From Cordia subcordata (lineage: Eukaryota; Streptophyta; Magnoliopsida; Boraginales; Cordiaceae), in assembly GCA_028554755.1 (NCBI GenBank), contig JAPTOF010000025.1, positions 6,683,501-6,747,500 on the forward strand: a DNA stretch of 64,000 bases. The letters are read 5' to 3'. Below the pieces are notes generated by a model. The model searched no databases and had not been told where the DNA came from. It worked only from the letters and a program-made list of their open reading frames with translations. This document shows, piece after piece, positions 11,300-22,225 of the stretch (its first letter is position 1; every line of letters starts with the position of its first letter). Made by a program: the position numbers and the translations under genes.

Positions 11300-11650
11300 A
11301 AAATTGACCATACAGCATGTCAAAGTGGTATTAATGCCCATTGTTAATAACTTCTCATGATGTTTTTAACTTAGCTACACCTCCCATAAAGTCAGAAAGT
11401 ACGATGCCAGTCGGTAATAAGTCTACCTCAGTTTTATACAGTTGCTTCATTATTGATGCAGGCAAGATACTTGTTGTTGCTCCATTGTCAATTAATACCT
11501 TTAACACGGGCTGTCCTTTAAAATGTGCGATTATATATAGTGACTCGAGATGGTGAGCCATGTCTAAGGTTAACTGATTGGTAATAACATACAAGGCTGA
11601 TATATCCTTCAGTTTGGGTTCGTCACCATCAAGTTCTTCCAATAGCTTAC
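11300..11650 (-). pseudogene. Ty3/gypsy aspartic protease region
   Basis: The minus-strand frame 11642-11355 contains VLKVLIDNGATTSILPASIM, with the retropepsin D-N-G variant of the D-[ST]-G active site usual in plant Tat-type elements, followed by LSDFMGGV. It lies between the gag and RT remnants, as expected. Confidence 0.65.
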
Positions 11651-13370
11651 GTGAAAATTTAGGCTATTACTCATAAACCTTCACCTTTAAAACATTCCTC
11701 TTAATATCTTAATCCTAGAACTAGGGTGCCTAAAAAGTCATAAGCAGGGGCAACGACCATGTTAACATTCAATTCAATCACATCTACCTGGATAGACTAA
11801 CCTATGCACTTTTTCTTTGACAAGTTAGGTTTTTGGTCGTGGTGCTGATGGTATAAACCTTTGTCTGTGGGAGGTAGGATCTCATTCTTCTTTTCTTGTA
11901 TGTTTTACTGCTGTTAAGCCGTGACAAATGCTAGTAGGCATGGTTGTCGTTGCTTTCTATACATAACAACTTGTTGTTGATGTGTTATTCTCCAATGGTT
12001 CTTGGTATCCTTTGGCTAGACCATCCTTTCCTTAGGATGTATTTCGCGTCACTATCCTATAGGTGCTAGAGGTGGCTTTATGAATCTTTGCTATTTCCTA
12101 CTAGATTGGTCTTCTATTGATTATGGAATTTAGGCACCATAGGTTGCTATTACACCTCTCTGAATTCCTTAATCTTGATTTTAAGCCTTTTTGTGAAATA
12201 GTTCTGAAAACTTTATAGCAAATGTGTCTCGAGGATGAAAGATTGAGTAAACTGTTGAGTATGTGTTCTAGCGAACTTGGGTTCTCGCAGCCTATCAAGC
12301 ACTTTTGACCATGAGGAGACAGGCTTTATATGGCTTGTTACACCTTGTTAAAGTCTATTTCCACACGAAATTACTCAAAGAATGTCGTAGTAAGGTTTTT
12401 CTAACTAACAATGCTCGCAACCTTCCTCATAATAGTTAGCATACCTTGTTCATCTTTGTTTAAGTCATATTCTTCCTTTATGTCTTTATCCATTTTGTAA
12501 GGATTCTCATTTCTCCTAATCACATCTATTTTGGATTCAACCATACACCATTTAACTTGCCCTTACTAGCATGGGAGCTCTATTCGACAGGGATGTACAT
12601 AAAGCTTATTAGGTCAATAACCTAATCACCGTTCACCTCATACCTTCTTTCTTTGACCATGAGGCAAGTGTTTGAGTCAAGGCCTTGGTGGTCGTTGGTC
12701 TTCATCGACGAACTAGTCACTGAGTCTATGCCCTTTATCTCTAACCTTGCAAATTTTGGACGAATCTTGAGTATCTTCGATTTACCATGAACATTTAAGG
12801 TTTTTGTCCTTTGTAGAATTCAAATCCATATCCAACTCAGTCACCTTCTCTTTACCTTGTTGGTACTTAGGAAATGAAGGCAATCGTTCTCCCGTTAGGT
12901 CCACAACATCTATATAAATCCTTACTTCTTTTGGGAATGGATTCCTATCAATAGCCATATCATCCGGGAATGTGATTTTCCTATCATCTAGGGCTCTCTA
13001 GATTACATTTTGAAGCACAACACAATTGCTAGTGTTATGCAACTAGGAATGGTGCCATTTGGAGTATCTCCAGTCTCGTATCCTTTCCAGAGATGGTATC
13101 ATTTGACCTACCAAGAAGTTGCTCTTCCAATCATGTAAGAGTCAATCAAATATGGTCTCTACTTTGGTAATATCAACACTTTTCCAACTTCTTCTATGTC
13201 CTTTGTTTGTGTCATGTAGCTTTCCTTTGTGGTAGCTAATTAGCCTCCGACGGGTTTAGCCAATGTAGGACAAACATAGGCATTGCCTCCTGTGGTTTTT
13301 GTAAGGGCAACTTCCCTATCTAGCACTCTTTAGCGACAAGTATCTAACATGTATTCCACTATTTGGACTC
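11650..13370 (-). pseudogene. gypsy gag C-terminal and gag-protease linker, heavily decayed
   Basis: No continuous reading frame. The position between the gag core and the protease, on the same strand, argues that this is the degraded linker and nucleocapsid region. I could not identify a zinc knuckle. Nothing in it suggests a host gene. Confidence 0.4.
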
Positions 13371-13379
13371 TGCTAACAT

Positions 13380-13925
13380 TAGTTTCAACTTATTTTTCCC
13401 TCCATCAGCAACTATTCATATTTGGCTACTTGTGTTTCTAAATGAAAGCACTTTGTAAATAATCGACCCTCGAACTTTTTGCCGAGTTCAAAATTCAAAC
13501 CTCCTAGGGCTAACTTGACATATTCAAGTTTCTCAAGCCGTGTGTAACATTTACTTCAGTGTTGTTTAAACCATGCGATAAATTGCTCAGTAGTCTCTCT
13601 AGGCATTTGGCATAACTTTGCCATGTTAGCAATTGTGACATGAGGTTTTGTCTTATAATATTGCTCCTAGAACACTCTCCCCTTGTTAGTCCGTGATTGC
13701 ACTAGATTAGGGTGTATGTTAGCATACCACTAGACTACAAGCACAATTAATGAACTTTGGAAGAACTGCAATTTCATATAATCATTGTATGCTACTTTCC
13801 CGTATTAGGCAGTGAACTTGAATATCTATTCCATGGTTGACACTCCAACCAATCTAGAGAATAATGTGAACTTTGGAACCTCAAAACCTAGTAGGCATTC
13901 CATTATTTAGTTAACCCACTCTAGG
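13380..13925 (-). pseudogene. Ty3/gypsy gag core (retrotransposon gag domain)
   Basis: Minus-strand reading: GFEVPKFTLFSRLVGVSTME, FTAQYGKVAYNDYMKLQFFQ, EQYYKTKPHVTIANMAKLCQ, MPRETTEQFIAWFKQ, then LEKLEYVKLALGGLNFELGK and FEGRLFTKCFHL. This follows the plant gypsy gag family (VPKFTLFDG...LKLRLFPRSL...V(T)I.DLA...ES...FI.RF...ALNGL.FELRKKFEG). Several stops interrupt the frame. Confidence 0.72.
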
Positions 13926-14339
13926 TATAACGACAAAAAATGGGTCAGCCTAAGCTTCTGGGCCTAAGCGGTCTTGTAGCATTTTGGCCACCGAATCCCT
14001 TACGGCTACTTAATCAATTGAAGGTCCCTGGTTATTCAATCACGGTCCTAGCAGTCCAGCATAATACAACCCTTAGTTCCATAGATCTTACACTAGCAAC
14101 TGTTGTCCCTATGCATCTAAGGCCCTTGTTGATATGCCCTTTGCGGAACATGTAACTAATTAAAGGGTTAAGACCAAGCAAAACCATCCTACCTAATTAG
14201 TCTCTACCCTGGGTGCACAACTTTGTTTGGCTAAAACTATGTCTAGATCGATGTCACCGAAATGAAATAAGGTTTGGCCATTATAGAAGTTAAATGCAGA
14301 AGGTTCTCTCACTCTATATGGTGGGGAGGATAACCTTAG

Positions 14340-14668
14340 TGTTGAATGTGGCCCATATTCTTGGGCAACAAGAATAGCAAATTACCTTTTGTGCACGTTA
14401 CCTTATTAGCTTATTGCCTTTTTAGCACATAATTAATTAGTTACCTTTTCTGCTTAATAGGTTTTAGGAAATCTTTGCACTATAAATATGTGGCAATACT
14501 CATTGTGTTATGTGTGCGAGAGAAACCAGAGTAAGCCTTGTACTATTCGTGATCAATAATAAACTATTTTCTACTGCCCGTGGACGTAGGCTTTAAGGCC
14601 GAACCACGTAATTTCTTGTGTTCGTTTTTCTTCTCGTATTCTTCGTGTTTGCATGTTTTTCCCTAACA
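14340..14668 (+). repeat. 5' LTR, Tnt1-like copia
   Basis: Begins TGTTGAATGTGG and ends TTCCCTAACA. CACTATAAATATGTGG near 14478-14493 is a good TATA box, and AATAAT/AATAAA motifs near 14555 suit a poly(A) signal. The same arrangement is seen in 19571-19899 and 63426-63756. Confidence 0.9.
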
Positions 14669-14671
14669 AAC

Positions 14672-14684
14672 TGGTATCTAGAGC
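14672..14684 (+). other. primer-binding site (tRNA-Met)
   Basis: TGGTATCTAGAGC, three bases after the LTR. It differs from TGGTATCAGAGC by a small change that the related copy at 63760 does not have. Confidence 0.8.
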
Positions 14685-15209
14685 TTACGTCTTAATTTAG
14701 AAAAATCAAAACTCATTGTGAAACCAAAATTGCTCAAATCAAACGGTGCCTAACCAAACAAAGGTCTTTGCTCAGCGAGGAGTGTTCCAGTGCTATCTAC
14801 GTTGAGCGTTGGTGGCTAGAGTAGAAGCTTACGTCGGCGGGTTGTGGTTCGTGTTTGGGTTTGAAGAACAAGCGAAGAAGATAGAGTTCACATGCTCTTG
14901 AGGTTAGTTTTTGGGTATTCAGGTACTTTTTTTTTTTTTGAAAATTGGTTCAAGTTTGTAAATTAGGTTTGGGGTTAGTAGGCTTTGGGTCTTTGGGTTT
15001 ATTTGGATCGAGCCTGGGCAGTGGCCTTGTCCAATTTTGGCTAGGTCTTGGGTCTTGAGTTAATTAATTTTTTTGTTGGGCCTGGGTTCTAAGCCAGTAA
15101 AATAATAAATTTCTTTTTTGAGTTTGGGCTTAGTTTAGGCCAAAAGAATAAAAAAGGAATTTTCATTTGGGCTTAAATTTAGTCTTGAAACCAAAAAAAA
15201 AAAAATTCT

Positions 15210-15445
15210 GACCAGTTGACCTGTTGGACCACGTTGACCGGGGTTGACCAAGGTTTGACTTTGACCATTGACCATTGACCAAGGGTTGACCGAGTTTGAC
15301 CAGAGCCTTACCCCACGTTTTTCGACGTGCTGAGTCCATTTCTGGACTCAGTTTTTCCAGATTCTGCTCTGAAGTGCGTGTTTAGCGACGGTGTTGACTT
15401 TGACAAATAGGTTTGACTTTGACTGGTGTTGACCAAAGTTGACTG
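15210..15445 (+). promoter_or_regulatory. array of 15 TTGAC (W-box core) motifs in the copia leader
   Basis: Between the PBS and the gag start, 15 copies of TTGAC occur on the plus strand in about 235 bases, most as TTGACC or TTGACT, the consensus W-box TTGAC[C/T] bound by WRKY factors. The spacing is irregular and some are directly adjacent (TTGACTTTGACC). The leader of the related element at 48872-51866 carries a similar cluster. Whether it acts as an enhancer is inference. Confidence 0.55.
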
Positions 15446-15539
15446 GGGGTGTTCCTAAGGTTTTTCGACGTGCTGAATCCATTTTTGTAGTCCGTTGAGC
15501 CAAATTCCATCCTGAAGTACGAGTTTTGAGCAAACAAAG

Positions 15540-16290
15540 ATGTCTTCCATATGTGAAAATTTTGAAATCAAAAAGTTTGACGGGAGAATGAGTTTCAATC
15601 TATGGAGGATCAAATTCAAGGCATTTATGACAATGCAAGGACTTTGGAAAGTCATTGAAGGAGTGATCCCAGAGAAGACAAAACCAGCAGCGAGAGAAGA
15701 ACTCGAAGCGAAAGCCTTGAGTACAATACATATGTCCGTGATGAATGAAGTATTACTGGAGATTGCTAAGAAGACGACAGCAGTTAAGGCTTGGAATACT
15801 TTGGTGGAATTGTATTCATCTAAGTCTCTCACAAATCGCCTCTACTTGAAGAAGCGATTGTATCATCTTAGAATGAAAGAAGGTACATCACTAAAACAAC
15901 ACCTTAATGAGTTTACCTCTTGTTTTATTGCTTTGAAGGATGTAGGTGTTAAAATTGATGACGAAGACCAAGATATGATCCTATTATGCTCTTTACTGCC
16001 TTCATATATGAACTTTATGGACACTATGTTGTACGGGAGGGATAAAATTACCTTTGAAGATGTGATTGCTTCATTAAAATCGAAGAATCTTCAAACACAT
16101 ATTTCGGGACATAGAGAAGAATTCATAGGGAGGGTTTAGTGAGTAGAGGGAGATCGGAGAATAGAGGGGGATCTTCCGGTAGAAAGAAAAGCAAGTCAAG
16201 GTCAAAATCAAGAGCAAGGAAGCTACGCTGTTTCGAGTGTGGTGAAAAGGGCATATTAAGAAAGAATGTCCAAAACTGAAAAAGGGAAAG
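15540..16290 (+). pseudogene. copia gag (Tnt1-like)
   Basis: It starts ATGTCTTCC at 15540. The first 199 codons are open: FEIKKFDGRMSFNLWRIKFK, MTMQGLWKVIEG, AWNTLVELYSSKSLTNRLYL and DVIASLKSKNLQ, the UBN2-type copia gag domain. A frameshift near 16130 ends the frame at 16138; the other frame continues with an Arg/Ser/Lys-rich stretch to the zinc knuckle CFECGEKG, where a one-base loss before the His (about 16250) breaks CX2CX4HX4C. It would form the particle coat. Confidence 0.85.
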
Positions 16291-16379
16291 AAAAATGTGG
16301 AGAATTCAGCTAATGTGGTGGAAAGTGCTGACAGTGATGGAGATAACTTGAGTAGTACCGGGGAAGTTTTGACTGTGAA

Positions 16380-16800
16380 TGCTTCACAGTGGCATAATAA
16401 ATGGATTCTTGATACTAGTCCAACGTTTCATATGTGTCCTAGGCGTGATTGGTTCTATTCTTATTCAAAAGAGAAGGGAAAGTCTTTCTAGGCAATGATC
16501 TTTCGTTGAAGGTGGAGGGAATAGGCATCGTAAATATCAAGATGTTTGATGGTATTACAAGATCTCTCAAGTATTGGCATGTACCAGAGTTGAAGAAAAA
16601 CTTGATTTCTCTTGGACGTTTGGATTCTCATGGGTACGAATTCCGAAGTGAGAATGGTGTCTTAAAGGTGACCAAAGGTGCAATTGTGCTCTTGAAAGGG
16701 GACTTGACTGACAGCCTATATGTTCTTCAAGGTAGTACGGTTACGGGTGTTATAGCTATTATATCCGAGGAGAGTGATAATGACACTTCGTAGTTATGGC
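16380..16800 (+). pseudogene. copia protease and GAG-pre-integrase region
   Basis: WILDTSPTFHMCPRRDWF holds the aspartic protease site as DTS instead of D[ST]G, so the catalytic glycine is lost. A frameshift near 16480 moves to the frame 16449-16793, with VFLGNDLSLKVEGIG, WHVPELKKNLISLGRLD and LYVLQGSTVTG. A TAG at 16791-16793 precedes [14 protein letters not shown], the pre-integrase motif. Confidence 0.8.
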
Positions 16801-17780
16801 ACAAAAGGTTGGGCCATATGAGCGAGAGGGGACTAACCGAGTTGAGCAAGAGGGATTTGCTTTGTGGGCAAAGAACGGGAAAGCTTGAATTCTGCGAGCA
16901 TTGCGTTTTTAGAAAGCAAACCAGGGTGAAGTTCAGCAAGGGGCAGGAGAATACCAAAAATACACTTGATTACATTCATTCTGATATTTGGGAACCTAAT
17001 AAAGTTCCTTCCAAGAAAGGTGCGAGGTATTACATCACTTTCATTGATGCATACTCTCGGATGGTGTGGGTATACTTCTTGAAAACTAAAGATGAGGCGT
17101 TTTCAACATTTGTCGAATGGAAGACATTGATCAAGAAGCAGACTGGTAAACAGATCAAGCGTCTTAGGACTGACAATGGGTTGGAATACTACAACAAAGA
17201 GTTTGATGAGCTCTGCAGGAAACATGGCATTGTGAGACACTGCACATGTGTAGGGACACCACAACAGAATGGAGTTGCAAAACGTATGAATAGAACTCTG
17301 GTGGAGAGAGTTGTATGCTCTCCCATTCTGGCTTGAGTTAAGACTTTTGGGCTGAAGTTGTTAATACGGCATGCTACTTGGTGAATAGGTCTCCATCCAA
17401 AGCTATTGAATCGAAAACTCTTTTTGAGTTATGGTCTGGTAAGCCTGCTGATTACTCTCGATTGAAGGTGTTCGGTTGCCCTACATATGCTCACGTGAAG
17501 GATGGCAAGTTAGAGCTGAGGGCAAAGAAATGCGTATTCCTAGGCTATGCGTCCGAGAAGAAAGGTTACAGGTTGTGGTGTACAGATCCAAAGTCTTCAG
17601 GTTTCCTCGTTAGCAGGGATGTCACATTCAATGAGTCTGCTTCATTAGACCAAGAAAAAGAGAAAGCAGTAACTGGTTTAGACCACGGTGTCAAAGAACA
17701 GGTGGAGGTATTTGCTGATGTACCAAATGTTCCATCTAGCAATAGTAGCAGTCAAATTCAGCCAAGTTGACCAACTAAGG
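16794..17780 (+). pseudogene. copia integrase
   Basis: From [14 protein letters not shown] the frame runs through a zinc-binding CEHCVF, the first catalytic Asp in [26 protein letters not shown], and the second Asp in [10 protein letters not shown]. The third catalytic residue of D,D-35-E is changed: [11 protein letters not shown] has Lys where NGVAERMNRTL is expected (GAA to AAA). A stop at 17334-17336 and a frame change follow; the frame 17378-17770 continues with NRSPSKAIESKTLFELWSGK and VFGCPTYAHV and a degraded linker. Confidence 0.83.
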
Positions 17781-17929
17781 TGCATGATCAAAATGTGCTT
17801 GAGCAACAAAAGTATAGCATTGTTGTTGGGCGAGAAAGGAGATAGATTAGAGAGCCTCAAAGGTATGGATAAGCTAATCTTGTTGCTTATGTTTTGACTG
17901 TTGCTGAAACAATTGAAGGACATGAGCCG

Positions 17930-19086
17930 AATTTATACAAATAAGCTATATCTAGAAACGATTCTACTCAGTGGGTAGATGCCATGAGTGAAGAGATTAA
18001 GTCTCTTTAGAAGAATCAAACATGGGAGCTTGTTAAATTGCCTAAGAGACAGCAAGTTATTGGTTGCAAATGAGTTTACAAGAAAAAAGAAGGTATTCCA
18101 GGGGTTAAAGGTCTTCGATATAAGGCGCGATTGGTGGCAAAAGGCTATACATAAAAGGAGGGTATTGACTTCAACGAAGTGTTCTCTCCGGTTGTGAAGC
18201 ATAGTTCTATCAGGGTTTTACTTGCCTTGGTTGCTCTTCATGACTTAGAGCTTGAGTAGCTAAATGTGAAACGGCATTTTTGCATGGTGATCTTGAAGAA
18301 CAGATTTACATGAGTCAACCGGAGGGGTATATAGTTCTTGGTAAGGAGAATCATGTTTGCAAACTGAAGAAGTCCTTGTATGAGTTGAAGCAGTCGCCTT
18401 AGCAATGGTACAAGAGATTTGACACATTCATGGTAGGTGCTGGATACACAAGGAGTGCTTATGACAGCTGTGTGTATCTCAAGAAGCTTCCAGATGGTTC
18501 ATTTATGTACTTGTTGTTGTATGTCGATGATATGCTTATTGCTGCTAAAAGCATGTCTACAACCGACGAATTAAAGAAGCAGCTGAGTGATGAGTTTGAG
18601 ATAAAGGATCTTGGAGCAGCGAAGAAGATTCTTGGCATGGAGATTCACAGAGATAGAAACGCTGGAAAGTTGTTCTTATCTCAGCAAAGTTATATTGAGA
18701 AGGTGCTGGAGCATTTTGGGATACTTAAAGTAAAGCCTGTGAGTGTGCCGCTTACTGCTCATTTCAAGTTGTCTGAAGATTTGTCACCTAAAACTGAGGA
18801 GCAGGTGGAGCATATGTCTCATGTTCCATACTTGAGTGCTGTTGGTAGCTTGATGTATGCTATGGTGTGCAGTCGTCCTGACATTTCACGTGCAGCTAGT
18901 GTTGTGAACAGATATATGGCATCGCCTAGGAAAATACACTGGGAAGAGGTGAAATGGATAATGAGATATTTGCATGGCACTGCGAATGTAAGTTTGCTGT
19001 TTAGCAAGATGGTTGGAGATTGCGCGAGGTTGGTGGGTTATGTGATTCAGACTTTGCGGGTGACCTTGATAAGAGAAGATCTTTGA
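17930..19086 (+). pseudogene. copia reverse transcriptase
   Basis: The first part (17980-18430) is rich in stops but reads WELVKLPKRQQVIGCK, RYKARLVAKGYT, EGIDFNEVFSPVVKHSSIR and LYELKQSP. From 18430 a 218-codon open frame holds the catalytic YLLLYVDDMLIAAK, KDLGAAKKILGMEIHRDR, SQQSYIEKVLEHFG and AVGSLMYAMVCSRPDI, i.e. the palm/connection part of copia RT. The frame fails near 19020, where RNase H begins in another frame. Confidence 0.85.
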
Positions 19087-19499
19087 CGGGTTACGTGTTT
19101 ACTTTCTCTGGATGTGCTATCAGTTGGAAAGCCACATTACAGTCTACTGTGACATTGTTGACTACTGAGGTGGAGTACATGGCAATTGTAGGAGCTGTGA
19201 AGGAGGCCATGTGGTTACAAGGCCTAGTTCGTGATCTTGGACTGTAGCAAGATACAAGTACAGTCTTTTGTAATAGCCAGAGTGTAATTCATCTGACGAA
19301 GAATTAGATGTATCATGAGAGGACTAAACACATTGATATCAGATATCATTTTATCAGAGATATTGCATCACAGGGGATCATATCGGTGCAGAATATATCT
19401 ACCCATGATAATCCAGCAGATATGATGACTAAGATCGTTCCAATCAGTAAGTTCAAGCATTGCTTGGACCTGGTTGCTATTTGCGGTACGGAGCATTGA
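19020..19499 (+). pseudogene. copia RNase H and pol C-terminus
   Basis: GLCDSDFAGDLDKRRSLTGY, TTEVEYMAIVGAVKEAMWL, then after a TAG (19244-19247) SVIHLTKN, a second TAG, and [27 protein letters not shown]. The first catalytic Asp (DSDFAGD) and the Glu region (TEVEY) are visible. The terminal frame ends TGA at 19497-19499, shortly before the PPT. Confidence 0.82.
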
Positions 19500-19555
19500 G
19501 CCCTTAGGGGCAGTTGGCAACAGGGACGATGGTGTGTTGATTGGAGCGAATACGT

Positions 19556-19570
19556 GCCAATGTGGAGATT
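19556..19570 (+). other. polypurine tract
   Basis: GCCAATGTGGAGATT immediately before the TGTTAAATG start of the 3' LTR. It primes plus-strand synthesis in the copia cycle. Confidence 0.7.
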
Positions 19571-19899
19571 TGTTAAATGTGGCTCGTATTCTTAGGCAAC
19601 AAAAATAGCAAATTACATTTTGTGTACGTTACCTTATTAGCTTATTAGCTTTTTAGCACGTAACTAATTAGTTGCCTTTTCTGCTTAATAGGTTTTAGGA
19701 AACCTTTGCACTATAAATATGTGGTAATACTCATTTTGTTATGTGTGTGAAAGAAGCCAGAGCAAGCCTTGTAGTATTCTTGATCAATAATAAACTATTC
19801 TCTGCTGCTCGTAGACGTAAGCTTTAAGGCCAAACCACGTAATTCTCCTGTGTTCGTTTTTTTCTCGTATTCTTCGTGTTTGCATGTTTTTTCCCAACA
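19571..19899 (+). repeat. 3' LTR, Tnt1-like copia
   Basis: 329 bp, TGTTAAATGTGG to TTCCCAACA, aligned base for base with 14340-14668 with almost no indels. Followed by the TSD CTTAG. Confidence 0.9.
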
Positions 19900-19904
19900 C
19901 TTAG

Positions 19905-21012
19905 AGGGTTCCTAGATGTAACTCGTGAACCCGAATATGAGGTTGTAGTTGTGGCTAAACCTATGGTTATGTAGTTATACCATTTGGTCTTTATAATACT
20001 TAGACATGACCGAACTCTAATGGTGGACTTGTAGGTTAAGCATTGACACTAGCCTCTGGTGGAGTTGGCCCTTATCAATTGTTAACGGGTAGTTGACCAG
20101 TCTCATGATCTTGGGATAGAATAGCCTGTGTCACTATTCATGCATCGGCCTATGCCCTAAAACATTTGATCCAATAGTGGCCTTACCATGTCTGTGACCT
20201 AGAGTCCAGTTGCGTGGCCTATCTCATGGAAGTGAGTTTCACTATTTAGTTTGGTGGCCCTGCTTAAGTTCAGTATGCATGGCCAACCCTTTAGCTTGCT
20301 CAATAGCTTTCACAATGCCTCCATTATGCTATTACAGCCTCCCATTATTCAAGCTATTCAAGTAAAGCTCCTTGGTTAGCCATCGTATCTCGAGTCACCT
20401 AACTAGTCTTTTTGGCTTAGCCATCATATCTCGAGTCACCTAACTAGTCTTTTTGGCTAAGTCGATCAATGAAGCCAAGGCATTAATTAACTATTCGTGT
20501 GACTCAGTTGCCACTCATCATGATGTATGTTCTTACATATCGGCCAATGCATTGCTTATGGATTGTTGAACCAGATGTGTCATTCTTTCATTGACATCAC
20601 CTCGAGGAGACTTCTTCCGAGTGAATTGCTCATTAAGTCTAGATCTGTTGGTAGAGTGGTCTGATCTTGCTAATTATGTGTTAAGGTTGAACGGTTGCAC
20701 CAAGATGTATGCCTCATGACTGACGTTAATGGTGTAAGCAGAAGTCTCGCCTTCCTTAACTGCTACCAAGCCCTTATTTCAAGTTCTCTGCGTTATCTTA
20801 TTATAAGTATGTCAAAAATTGTTTGTGTGAAAATTTTCCTACATGACCAAATGCACTCAGCCACCGATTTGACAAGACGTTGACTTTGGATAGTGTCCTG
20901 GAGCCATGATTTTTCTTCTTTGGCTAGCTATTGTCAATGCAATCCAACTTTGACAGGGTTATTTTCTTTGCCCTAAATTTGATCTACGGACTTACATTGT
21001 AATGGTGCCCAA
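19905..21012 (-). other. leader/5' part of the gypsy element, no coding sense
   Basis: Right half of the gypsy element's region upstream of gag, cut off from 13926-14339 by the copia insertion. A near-duplicate of about 50 bases (ATCTCGAGTCACCTAACTAG twice) lies at about 20385-20455. No real reading frame is seen. Confidence 0.4.
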
Positions 21013-21780
21013 CAACTTTAGCGCAAGCTTCAGCAAGTTGCTTCAGAAAGCATCGGCTTCTCAACATACAAACTGACTCCAAACGTCACTTCACCTATTC
21101 GAAGAATCTATGTAATCGTCTCTTCCTGTTTTAGTGGCAGGAATATCTTGAATCACCAAAGGCCACCAAGCCTATAATTGACTTTGGCTATTGATCTATG
21201 GATGAAGCTGGGACAATCAATTCATCATAGCAGTGCAATCGACTACAATACTTAAGCAGCAATGTATCAATCTATCATAATTTATTAAACAAGATATATA
21301 GCCACCATACCAATCTCCTCTTATGTAGAGTTATGAGACAACAAGCTACCATTAAACTACTCTTAATTTAAACTAAGGACTTAACTATGCTATGGTAATT
21401 AGCTATGATAGACTAGGAATTGACTTAATGTTTGTTGTTTGTGGAACCCTTTGCTTGGTGTTCTCCGTTGGCCTTTATATGGAGTACCCAAAAAAATCTC
21501 AACTCTCGCCTTACTTGTTGGTACTCTGTATGCCCTATATATTCACTTTTATTTGGCCACACAACAAGGCTCCTTGCTTCTCTCCTGCCGTTAGTCTTTT
21601 CAAAATCAAAAGTTTTTCAACGTCCCTGATTTTGCCATGTTTTCAAAACCTCTTTGACCCAAATTGCCTTTTGACTTGGTCTACCCTTAGGTCATTCCCG
21701 ATTGAAGGATGTAAATTTTGGGTGTAAATAAATGGCCTGCACTGAAGTTACCCTTTATAAAATACTGTTGCTTCCATTCA
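20992..21780 (-). repeat. possible 5' LTR and PBS of the gypsy element
   Basis: The minus strand near 21010-20992 reads TTGGGCACCATTACAATG, resembling the TTGGCACC-type primer-binding start used by many plant gypsy elements. To its right a minus-strand TATA-like CCATATAAAGG (21473-21483) suggests an LTR promoter. The region resembles in style, not in exact sequence, the LTR at 42666-43594. The outer boundary is not defined. This could simply be unrelated AT-rich DNA. Confidence 0.3.
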
Positions 21781-22136
21781 TGTCTTGTTCTTGTGGAACT
21801 AAAAATGAACTTTTAAGTCACAAAAATGAACTTTAACTCTTTTATGTAAATACACTAGCGGAAGTGATAGATAAAATTAAAGATAGAAAGTGGAAGCAGA
21901 AAATGCACTACACGTGCAGAAAAACAAGGGGGAAAAAAAAAGACTCATCAGTCCATGAGTTATTTAAATCATAAAAGCAAACAAAGCAGTGAAAGCGAAA
22001 ATGCAGAAATGTAAAATTCATTTTGGTAAGGCCATGCAGTTGCAAAAAAAACAAAAAGATAAAATAAAATATTTATTATCGAGTTGTTTGTTTGTTGATG
22101 ACATTACGTACCATTACATGGTTATCCCTAGCTTTG

Positions 22137-22225
22137 CATATATATACATATATATATATATATACATGCATACACATATATATACATACATGTACATATA
22201 TATAATATATATTATATATGTATAT
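22137..22225. repeat. TA-rich microsatellite
   Basis: Interrupted (TA)n with ACATA variants. It directly abuts the 5' end of the flavin-monooxygenase exon fragment. Confidence 0.85.

Larger units (their letters stand above)
14340..19899 (+). mobile_element. complete Ty1/copia retrotransposon, Tork/Tnt1-like, TSD CTTAG
   Basis: Both LTRs are 329 bp, start TGTT and end AACA. The five-base duplication CTTAG flanks it (14335-14339 and 19900-19904). It has a PBS, gag, protease, integrase, RT, RNase H and a purine tract in order on the plus strand. Counting by eye, the LTRs differ at roughly 30 of 329 positions, mostly transitions, so this is an old insertion. All coding domains carry stops or frameshifts. 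It sits inside the minus-strand gypsy element and is younger than it. Relatives of the same LTR family start at 63426. Confidence 0.93.
9895..21780 (-). mobile_element. decayed Ty3/gypsy (Tat-like) element interrupted by a copia insertion
   Basis: Minus-strand remnants appear in gypsy order from right to left: a possible 5' LTR (about 21013-21780), leader, gag (13.9-13.4 kb), protease (11.6-11.3 kb), and reverse transcriptase (10.7-9.9 kb). Integrase, most of RNase H and the 3' LTR are missing on the left, so the element is truncated near 9895. A complete copia element (14340-19899, TSD CTTAG) lies between the gag and the leader. The extent of the right end is the least certain part. Confidence 0.6.
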
